Source of the DNA: Antennarius striatus
Lineage: Eukaryota > Chordata > Actinopteri > Lophiiformes > Antennariidae
Assembly: GCF_040054535.1 (NCBI RefSeq)
Contig: NC_090784.1
Location: 18,490,001 to 18,554,000 of the forward strand
DNA: 64,000 nt
Direction of reading: 5' to 3'
Both the position numbers and the translations under genes were made by a program. Positions 51,054-64,000 of the stretch are shown in pieces. The number at the start of each line of letters is the position of its first letter. Within the stretch, counting starts at the first letter, position 1. The notes under the pieces were generated by a model. It saw nothing but the letters and a program-made list of their open reading frames with translations, was not told the DNA's origin and ran no database searches.

Positions 51054-53133
51054 GTGAGTCCAGAAGAATGCTGGAGAATAATAATTACTATGCAAATGTC
51101 AGACATGAGGTGATTTGGAAAAATGTGTCTCAGATTGCATTAATCTGTTCCTTGGTTAGTCCACATAAGCAACACAGACCTTTATTCACCACGTTAGGAG
51201 GAGAATTAATATCATTTTCATCCCCTTATAGTATCCCCTAACAACAAATACTATATGGCCTATATGTTCCCACGCAAAGCCTATCAGTAAACAGATAACA
51301 ACGCCAGATAAACTCATACAGATGGTGTAAAAATCCATCTTACAAATCCACAATGCTCTGAAAGCTGTGCTTGTGAGAAAGAATATGTAGGTGGTAAGCA
51401 TCAACTGACACAAAACATGTTTTTTCTGCAGGAAAGGAAGAAAATAAGAGACAGAAGCAGCAAACATGCTATTGAATGGCATTATAAAACAGGCTGTTTG
51501 TTCAAGACACATGAGGTTGTATTTTTTTGAATCACATCCTTCCACTGTTGAGGCAGGGGTAGGTAATACTAATGTGTTCCGGAGTGTTCACATGTTCGAT
51601 TGATTGCAGCCTAAAACGCCATCATTTCAGTGAAAGAAAGAATAATGTCTTTATTTAATGGTCTCAATTTGCTTTGCACCCACTGTAGAAAGTAGGATTT
51701 TGTTCACCTCATTCAGAACTATTTTCAAAAGCAAGAGTTCACTCGAAATTGTCAATAATAGTTGATGTTAGCCAAGGCAAAGTACAGTTATTTGTCTGGC
51801 ATCTTTCATCAACAAAGCTATTCAAAGTCTTTTGGATGAAATATAAAAGGCATTGGGATGAAATATTAAAACAAGAAAAACATGAAGCAACATGAGAAGC
51901 ATTTTGATTGAGTTAAAAGAAAAAATACAGAGAATAAAATATATAACAAAATAAGTGGATAAAGGTTCAAGTGCAGTGGAAGAACTGAGAAATTAATTGA
52001 TCGAATCAATGGCAGAGGTGAACAGGAATGTTTTCAGCCTTGATTTAATAGAACTGAGAGTTGAAGCTACTATGTTTGGTTCAGGAGTGTGGAGCTTGAA
52101 AACTGCTGCTTCTGCATGTTTAGAGACGATTTGTATTTTGTGTGTTGTGTCAGTGACTTAATAGTTTTGTAGAAACCTTATGAGTTAATCGCTTGTGTTG
52201 ACTTCACTCTTTAAGTCCTTTCAATGTTGTTTCAGTATAGATGGCACTCACATACTGTATGTCCACATCCACATCTGTAACCCCAGGTACTCCTCACTGA
52301 TAACCCATCAACGGGTTCTGTGTGTGGTTCTGCTCTGCTGGGTGGCCTCCGTTCTGTCTTCCTTCGCCCAGTTCATTGGATCGGACGTCCTTGATGCTTG
52401 GAGAAGAGACATTATAGATTCAGACACCGCTGGCCTTGAACTGCAAGGCAACTGGACAACCTCTTTACCCCATGGCACTCCTTCCCCAACCCCAAAATAC
52501 AAGGTGATTGGACAGCATCTTCCATATGGAGGATTCCTGTCAAAGTTTTACGTGGAGGACATGCACAACTTCAGCTATGCTGAAATACACCGAAGCCACT
52601 GGGGAGTGTGTGCCCCTGACACTATTCTCAGTCCCCACTTCCTGGTCTATGTCCATGGGATGATGGTGTTCGTGCTCCCCTTGCTTTGCCTGCTGTTCAT
52701 TTACCTTGACGTGCTATGCATCAAGCCCAGGCAGGCTCCCTTTAGTCATGGAGACCCCCCCAAACACAACTCCAACTGGGTACATTTCCTGACTTTATCC
52801 CTCTCTCTTTTAGTTCTGCTGTGCCTGCCGCTCCACATTATCCATGCCCTGTTACTTTTCACCACCAGTACCAATGTTCCTGCCTGGGTTCACGCAGTCG
52901 CCATGTTCCTCTTCCAATTGTATGGCCTTGTCCCGCAGATCCTCTTTACTCATCCAAAGAAACAGGCTGGGGAAGAACGGTCATCTTTTCCTCTTTCTGT
53001 ACAAAATCTTCCACCTGCATTAGCCCCATCCAGGAGAAAATCTGTCCGCAAAGCCATCTGTGATGCCGTGCAAGCTGCTCCGTGGTCGTCAGCTAAGCAC
53101 TCCCTGAAAGCCAAAGTGTGTCCAGAGGTCTGA
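50686..53133 (+). CDS. adenosine-receptor-like class A GPCR with degenerate signature motifs
   Basis: Coding exons 50686-51053 and 52287-53133 join in frame (CG|G, Arg123) to 404 codons plus TGA. Seven hydrophobic segments are visible. The stretch from TM3 to ICL2 (TCITLVCCPMLVRQFTMFLM...LDSHLQLHLEHRYSSLITHQ) aligns without gaps to adenosine A1/A2A receptors. So do TM5 (FLVYVHGMMVFVLPLLCLLF) and TM6 (LSLLVLLCLPLHIIHALLLF). The intron falls in ICL2 exactly where adenosine-receptor genes are interrupted. Cys89 and Cys231 can form the TM3-ECL2 disulfide; Trp141 (4.50), Pro254 (5.50) and Pro304 (6.50) are kept. DRY is D113-S-H115, NPxxY is replaced by PQILF, D2.50 aligns with Gly64 and W6.48 with Cys302. 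ECL2 is long, with N-glycosylation sequons at Asn178 and Asn217. Orthodox adenosine binding and G-protein coupling look unlikely; the function is unknown. The N-terminus is short and could be extended by an upstream exon. Confidence 0.85.
51054..52286 (+). other. GPCR intron in the second intracellular loop
   Basis: 1233 bp, donor GTGAGT, acceptor TCTGTAACCCCAG. AT-rich; no other gene recognised. Its position right after the Leu/His-Arg of ICL2 matches the single coding intron of adenosine receptor genes. Confidence 0.85.
52287..53133 (+). CDS. GPCR coding exon B (TM4-TM7 and C-tail)
   Basis: 282 codons including stop, starting with the last base of Arg123 and YSSLITHQRV. It holds TM4 (about residues 132-152), a roughly 85-residue ECL2, TM5 (241-265), TM6 (287-313), TM7 (320-343) and a C-tail of about 60 residues rich in Ser and basic residues. 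Confidence 0.9.
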
Positions 53134-53600
53134 GTTTCTCAGAAACGTTTGGATATAAGGAAAGGCTAGCATTTGTCACATTTCACTGCAGAGTATAAAT
53201 TTGGCATTTTTAATTTTTAACTAATCAGAAACTTTGTGCACAGATGCTATGAATTACCAGCAAATGAAAAAGGCCAGTTAATCATCAGGTCCAACACTAA
53301 ATGTCAATACGAAAATTAAGCCTCCTGATGATGATTACAGATGTGTGTTTCCTTGTGCTTTTTATGGCTCTCATTCTAAGCCTGTTCTTAGTCTTTGCTA
53401 AGCCTGCTATAAGTAATGTAGACATCTGAGTGACAGCACTTAATTAAACATGTGATAATAATATAGTGGTCTAGAGAGGATGAAGTATTGTGCTGAAAAC
53501 ATCATTAACCTGGTTATGACAATCTTCATGGCTGTTTTGATTACGGTTGTAAATACAATGTGATGCTGTCTTGCAATAAAAAAGGCCCTTGCTCACTCTA
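53134..53600 (+). other. GPCR 3' UTR
   Basis: AT-rich sequence between the TGA and an AATAAA; no other frame of interest. The cleavage site is expected around 53590-53605. Confidence 0.6.
53575..53580 (+). terminator. GPCR poly(A) signal
   Basis: Canonical AATAAA about 440 bp after the stop codon, followed by an A-run and a GT/T-rich stretch (ATTGGATTGTTCATCTTG). Confidence 0.65.
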
Positions 53601-55534
53601 ATTGGATTGTTCATCTTGAACAGTGTTTTGTATGAAATCAGTGATGGAGAAATCCATCTCTATTTACATGGAACACGGCCAATACATTCAACACACATCT
53701 TTTCCATTTCTCAGCAGCTCTTTTTATCCCTTTTTCTTCAACTTTAGATTACTTATTTGCTCTTTCCCCTCTCGTTTTCAAGCCCTTTCTCTAGATTTTC
53801 TGCTTATTTTGCATTTTTCTCTTTCATCATGCCTTTCCTTGCTTTCCATTTCCTCTTTATGTACAAAACACATAATACACTAGTATGTCTTTCATCGCTT
53901 TAAAAAAAAAAATCCCTGACTGGAACACATTATTCATAGAGAAATCTGGTCAAGGGGAAAAAAAGATTTCCCCAGCTTCCCCATTCAATTGTTCTGTCTG
54001 CCTCTGTGCTTCCTGATTATGGTAGGTCTCAACACACTCGGGCACCTCAATCAATGCCGCACGCTGCGCTGCCACTATATATACTTCTTGCTTCACTAGG
54101 ACCCCATTGAAAGACCAGTGAACGTAAGCTATGTTCCCCATCTCTGGGTCATTACAGTTCGCTTTACATATGGAAATAAGTGTGTCTAATACACCGTGAA
54201 GCCTCCAGAAATGATACTTGTGTTTGGATGGGCTGTAATATCTACTGTAACTCCTAGAAATGAAATATGGCTGCTATAAATGGGTCATAAATGGGGGGTT
54301 CTCTGATGTTACAGGACGTTAATCGGTGAAACATCGGGGAGCAGCACTGAATAATTCATCAATATCCTGCTGTCATTACTGGCCAGAGTACGCTACATTC
54401 ACTGCATGTCATAAACTCAGGGAGGAATACAATTGACTATTGTCTGGCTTGTCTCAGTCTCATTTTTGCTTATGTCTATCGATTTGATAATCACTCTCTA
54501 TGATCACAGTGGTCATCTGATTGTCATCAGATCCAGCAGCTTCAGCGTTATGATCAGATAATGGCTGGTTTCCCATGGGAGTGGCACAAAGAGCAGAAAC
54601 AGCATCAGCAATTACCTAACAGTAATTCTTTTGAATACACTGTGTTTGTAATAGAAATTGTGTGTGGAAATTCTAAAAAACAATTTACTTTTTTAAGTTC
54701 TATTTTCCTGTGTGGAGAAGCAGACATAACGGGGTCAAACAACCAGAAAAACACAGCTAGGCTTTGTGCTCTGCATTCCAGAAAAATAACAGATAAAAAA
54801 TTTGCTTGAGGTACACACACATCTGTTTTTCAGATATTTAAAGGGACAATATCCTCAGATTTATGACTCATTGACCACTATTGAGAGCAGGAGTTACCTG
54901 GACTACTTTGGCTCCATCATAAACTGAACATATACATGCTGTCCACACACTTTTGTGTGTGTTTTGTTTGTCGGCCAGGGTGTCAACTCAAGCTGGTAGC
55001 ACTTGGCAAGTCCATTACTTTGATTGCTGTTTGACAATCTGTCTTTATGACAGGCGACCATGGAGCCTTGCCATCGATGGAAGAGAAACACATCGATCTA
55101 TCACCCGGAGACCTCCGGCAGCTTTCAAATCTAGCCCCGCGCATAGATGGACATGTTGAGTGCTTCTCGACAGAATCGGGTATTGATTGCACAGAAGTTA
55201 ATGGTAGAGTCATATTTTTCGACGTGCATCTGACTCACCCCTTCCTGTCACCCTTTCTTCCCCACTATCTATTCGTATGATTCATTAGCAGCACCACAAA
55301 ACCATCTCTATTGTTTATTCTATTTACTTTGAATGAGCTGCCGGTTATAAGCAAGAAGCTCCATCGCCTTCATCTTTATCTACCCACCAATAACTCCACC
55401 ACTCCCCATTGTTCTAATCATATGCTCCGTCTTGCTTTCTTTTCCACTGCATTTCACAAACAGCACCTGCTAATTATACAGTAAACACATTCATAAAAAA
55501 CATTCTGACCCCAAAAGGCTGTTTTTGGATTCTT
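53601..55534. other. tail-to-tail intergenic spacer between the GPCR and cadm4
   Basis: About 1.9 kb of unique sequence without recognisable exons. It is pyrimidine-rich at 53690-53870. Confidence 0.55.
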
Positions 55535-57325
55535 TTTATTTTGTCGTGCTTTGTTTCTTTCCCCTATAAAGAAATAGTTAGCTATATATCAACAATGACA
55601 CATGGACTCTAAAATAAACAAGAGTGAAAGACAGGAGAAGAGACAACTTGGCACAGGAGACAAAGAGAGAAAGACTGAGAAAGGGAGAAAAGGTAAGAGT
55701 TGAAAAAGACTTTTTTTTTTTTTTTTTTTTACAGTAGAACTAAAAACAAACCATGGGAAGCGTACATTTCTTTAACATTTACAATTATAATAATAACAAC
55801 GGCAATAATAATAACATTAACATCATAATTGTTCAAATAATAATAATTAAAAAAATCCATAAGACCTCTGGTTTCTCATAAAGACATGATATTTTTTTTT
55901 ATACTTTTCTCAATTTTTTTTAAAGATCACTGGACAGTACTTTGTTCGGCTTTGCACCTCTATAGGCTAATATTCTGTGTTAGTATAGTTGCTTCATAAT
56001 GCGTTTCAATAGTAAAGTGTTTTCTTATTTCTTAAAAGTTTCCTTTAATTTATGTTGCTGTTCATTTTTATACAAACATGAAGTTTGGAGATATGTATAT
56101 TTGTTCGGTCGTGTTTACTGTACGTATGAATGTGTGCATGTAGCTGCATATGTGTGGTAGCCTTCAGAGCAATCCATCCATTACACTTTGTCATTCACTT
56201 CTTCTATCGTTCCCTTTGCCTTTTTTCCCCCTAATAAGACTTTTTAACCTTTTCATCCTCTTAATAACATTCTAAAATAATTAAGCTTTTCTTTAATGCC
56301 TTAGCAAGCCGTATTCATTTCTTCTTTGTTCGGAACGGAGCCCGGCGCTAATCCTTTCATTACGAGGAGCCAACAAAAGAGGAGAGACAGAGGGGGAGAG
56401 AAAGAGATATAAGGGAGAGGAGAGAGGATGGTGGCAGGTAAACACAGAAGAAGGAGGAGCTTGATCATAAATGAAAAGAAAGGGAACCTTCTTTGCTATG
56501 CTGTTGTAGTAAGAGAGAAAAAAAGAAAATATTTGCAGGGCATTCAGCTTGTTAGGGATGTCTGGATATTTCCCCGAACTCGGGACATGGACACCTCAAT
56601 GATGTAAAAAAATCATACACGAGTTCCACTCGGTAGCGAGACGCTGTGGCAATACTAAAATTTTTAAATCGACAGTATTTGCACCTAGTGGTTAGTATGT
56701 CCCGGTCAGCTTCCTTCCACCTCACATACTCTCCTGGTCCTCCTCACACACTGCTAGCACTGCCACTCAAACACTGAGCTTTGTGAGATAGGCAATTTTC
56801 TTCAGGCATAGAATTATAGCAATCATCTGCCTCTAATTCTTCTCCCACTATGCCGGTCGCATGGGCAGAGTGCCTGTTTTCCTTTGTGCTCCCCACTTCC
56901 TCCTCGATCAAAATAATTATGGCATCATTTTGTTATTGTCTACATTCACCGTGCCCACACCTGCCCCCCCGCCCCTCCCTTAGCTTCTTCCACTTTTCCC
57001 CAGTTTCTTCAACGTATAAGTATATGGCACAGTCGTTAATGGCTGGTGGGTCTCTATAGGCTCCCTCTCTCTTCGTCTGCCTCTGCGTATTTGTGTGTAT
57101 GACATGGTGTGAAATGAAGCAAGATGGTCTGGTCGTGTGAAATGTCTGTTTACAGTCGTTTTCAGAAGGCTGCCCATTATGGCACATTGTATATAAGGTG
57201 TGTGTTTGTTTGTGTGTCTGTGTGTGTGCATGTGTGTGTATACTGTATAAGGGGAGGGAAGGGTGAGGTGGGGTTGGGGATTTAGGAATGAGGTCATCAG
57301 AGAAGGGAATGGGAAAGGAATAGGG
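55535..57325 (-). other. cadm4: probable cadm4 3' UTR
   Basis: Minus-strand sequence after the cadm4 stop. It includes an A-run of about 22 (plus-strand T-run near 55710-55732) and AT-rich (ATT)n words. The candidate AATAAA (plus-strand TTTATT, 55535-55540) would give a UTR of about 1.8 kb. The 3' end is a guess; other TTTATT words exist farther left, at about 55312. Confidence 0.35.
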
Positions 57326-61452
<4,127 letters not shown>

Positions 61453-64000
61453 CTACAGACAAACACAACATGGGATAACACACACATATACACAAATACA
61501 ATTATCTACAACATGCATATTTCAAACAAGGCATTGCAGGGTTTTCTAGCAGAGTCTCTACAGGTCCTAACAGAGCTTCTTGCCAGGCTGCCACTGGATG
61601 GTATGATTAGTTACAAGAAAGAGGAATGGATGTAAAATACAAGAAGAGCAGAAAAGACTAATTTTCAAACACACTTCTCATCAGCCGAGGTCGATGCCAC
61701 TTCGAAAGCAGAGACAAATGTTACTAATTATTTTCCCAAATGGCCCATGTGTGAGAAATGGAATCGATCTCGAGCCGTGACAAGATATTAGGACAAGGAC
61801 AAATGATGATATTCCTTGGCAGGCCTGGAGCCAGTTTGAAGAAGACATTTGCAATGGGAGAGACATGCTTTAAAAGCAGCGGCCGAGGAGAATTACATCT
61901 GGCAGATTGACATTCATCTGTGAGGCAACTGGAATATACAGCAACACATTCTCTATCACTGACACATTTTCTATGGCACAATAGAAAGGGTGATGGGACA
62001 TTGTGTGTGACGGATGCAGTCCCTATGGAACCGTGCCATGCAGGGACCGTCTCATTCACTGCCAAACAATAGCTTGGATCTTGATGCATTCTCTGGATCA
62101 ATGGCTGAGACACAATGGAAGGTATGGAGTCAGAGAGGGACATGTTCATAATGCCGTTAAAGACAAATAAATAAATAAATAAATAAAGCTGACAAGAACA
62201 AGAGAAGGAGATGGAGCAGCGAGCATGAATGTGTGTTTACATATGTGCAGCAGTGCTATAAGACTGAATAACATGCCACTTCATCAAGCAGTCCGCGAAA
62301 CCGCAAAGCATGACACTGTCAATGTACAAACACACTATTACACACACTCTGCCCTTTCGTCTCAGGAGTAATTTATAGGTGAGTATTCCTCTCCCATTCT
62401 CCCACCGACTCAAAGATCATCAATCTCTATTCCCCCCTTTTTTTTTATGTCAGCACAATGCCTCCACCTTCTGATTTTTTATACTTTTGTTTTTTATAAT
62501 GCTCAGATCCAGAACGGTCTCCTCCCTGCAACAAAATATAACTCACGCTTTCACGGGAAAGACAAAGAGATGAGCTTTTTTTTTTTTTCGTGAAGTCAAG
62601 CAAAACAGAGAGAGATACAGAGAGAGAGAGAGATCCACCTACTCTTATCGAAGTGTGTGCATCTGTTGCTGCTGTATGAATACACACGTGTGTTTGTCGC
62701 TTGAACATGAGGATGAATGAATGAATTCACCAGATGCTGATGAATTTTCTCTTGATGATCATAAAAGACACTTCCTCTTCATTTCCTGACAGGAATCTTT
62801 CACTCCTTATTCCTCGTTCAGCTTCGGCCAAACTCTTCCCTTATTTGCAGAACGCCTCCCTCCTTTTCTCCTTCCCATAATTCAGCTGCATCTCTGGTTT
62901 TATTCTTCAGTGACTACGTTCCCTCACCGCCTCTCTTCAGCTTAATTAAAGAGAATGCCACACGGCTGTCATCCTTTTTTTCGCCCCCACATCATGTTGT
63001 TATTCATTAACACTATGTGGCCACGAATCAACGATGGATGTGGTGGCACTCGCAATACAGACGTTTTCTCTTCTTCTCACTTTAAGTGTGCATAAAGATA
63101 CAGTGCTGCCATTATTTATGAGCGCTGTTATTCTCTCATACAAAGTCATCCTGATTAAAAGGGGCTTTGCCCGGAGAAGCAGTGGCTCCAGCTGTCAGTC
63201 AATGCACCCTACGTAGGTTATTGGTCAGAGGTCCACTGCTAGGTGAGCACTGATTGGGTACGGATTCATTCTACACACAATACACATTGCATGAGAACGC
63301 GACATCATTTCTTCCCAAACTAAATTTACTGTCTAATCTCCATCTTTTTCTTCCATTGCACCCAAATATTTTAAACTTTCTCTTCTCATTCTACAATTTT
63401 CAAAAGTCCCACTTATATAGTTCTGTGATTTTCATGCCAATTATCCTGACGGCTCATTACAACAGGAAGGAAGACGCAGACAAATCCCTGGTCACCTTAT
63501 ATCCCCCACAATGCACCTGTCTTTTCATCTTTCTGCCACTTTCTCTTGCTTTCCTTTAATCTTTCTGTAAAACCAGTAGTCTATCAATTCTTCTTATCTT
63601 GCTTCCCTGCCACACTTGCACTCACATGTGCCTTACATATATGCAAACTATTCTTCTCTTCCCATCTGAGCATCACCCTCTTCACATCTTTGTCTCTCCA
63701 TCTCGCTCTTCTCAAAGCAATTCGGTTCTAATGGGTTTTATTGGCTTCGCGATTCATCCGAGTGCTGCAGCTCACTTCAATTACGTAAGGGAGCCCTCTG
63801 GGCTTTCACGACATGATCTGTGGAGTTCTCTTCTCTGAAACAAGCATACACCTTGCACACACACACACATGAACATTTTTTAAAAAAAATTAAGCTTTTT
63901 TAATAAAAAAAGAAAAGAAAAAGAAATTACACAAAGTTGGTTGTGCTACTCCCTATCCCACATATCAAAAGACACACACAGAATAGCTCCACACGAGTGC
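61453..64000 (-). other. cadm4: cadm4 upstream intron (to window edge)
   Basis: No Ig-domain exon (Cys...Trp...Tyr-x-Cys pattern) is visible on the minus strand. Holds an (AAAT)n tract and AT-rich unique sequence. Confidence 0.7.
62160..62187. repeat. (AAAT)n microsatellite
   Basis: Six AAAT/AATA units. Confidence 0.92.

Noticed and set aside
61724..62149. 141-codon minus-strand frame with several Cys residues, considered as a cadm4 Ig exon
   Set aside because: No Ig pattern (Cys-x-Trp-x-Asp-x-Gly/Ala-x-Tyr-x-Cys) and no similarity to the CADM4 Ig domains.

Overview
The window is vertebrate nuclear DNA, most likely from a teleost (ray-finned) fish. The genes are split by GT-AG introns, and one recognisable gene is a fish-like rps19. 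The interspersed repeats look like teleost SINE/retroposon families. Dinucleotide microsatellites are extremely dense: more than twenty (CA)n/(GT)n tracts, several over 100 bp, plus two long (GA)n tracts. There are no operons, prokaryotic signals, CRISPR arrays or rRNA/tRNA genes. Nearly every long open frame in the first 40 kb is a poly-(Thr-His)/(Val-Cys) translation of CA repeats or a chance frame.

Layout. (1) 1-23642 is non-coding, gene-poor and microsatellite-rich. It probably includes the long first intron of a minus-strand gene whose signal-peptide exon lies at 23643-23706, in a CpG-richer segment with a polypurine/polypyrimidine 5' flank; that gene is not identified. (2) 24344-41399 is a gene desert with a 153-bp terminal-inverted-repeat element (24344-24496), a pentanucleotide array (25731-25838), a tRNA-like SINE with a near-perfect 12-bp target duplication (33097-33278) and several candidate conserved non-coding blocks. 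(3) 41400-47346, minus strand: a complete rps19 gene (small-subunit ribosomal protein eS19) with five coding exons, a TOP-type non-coding first exon, and a stop codon that overlaps the poly(A) signal. Its fourth intron carries a 42-bp retroposon tail flanked by perfect 14-bp duplications. (4) 50686-53133, plus strand: a two-coding-exon class A GPCR of 404 residues. It aligns almost without gaps to adenosine receptors and shares their intron position, but has lost DRY, NPxxY, D2.50, W6.48 and the known adenosine contacts. This is the most interesting object in the window. (5) 55535-61452, minus strand: the 3' end of cadm4 (SynCAM4/Necl-4), comprising a Thr/Pro-rich phase 1-1 cassette exon, the transmembrane exon and the cytoplasmic-tail exon. 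Its Ig-domain exons lie beyond the right edge of the window.

The genes are not functionally linked in an obvious way. rps19 is a housekeeping translation gene, the GPCR and cadm4 are membrane proteins converging tail-to-tail, and rps19 and the GPCR are divergent. All exon boundaries were read by hand from splice consensus, frame continuity and remembered family sequences; no database search was possible.
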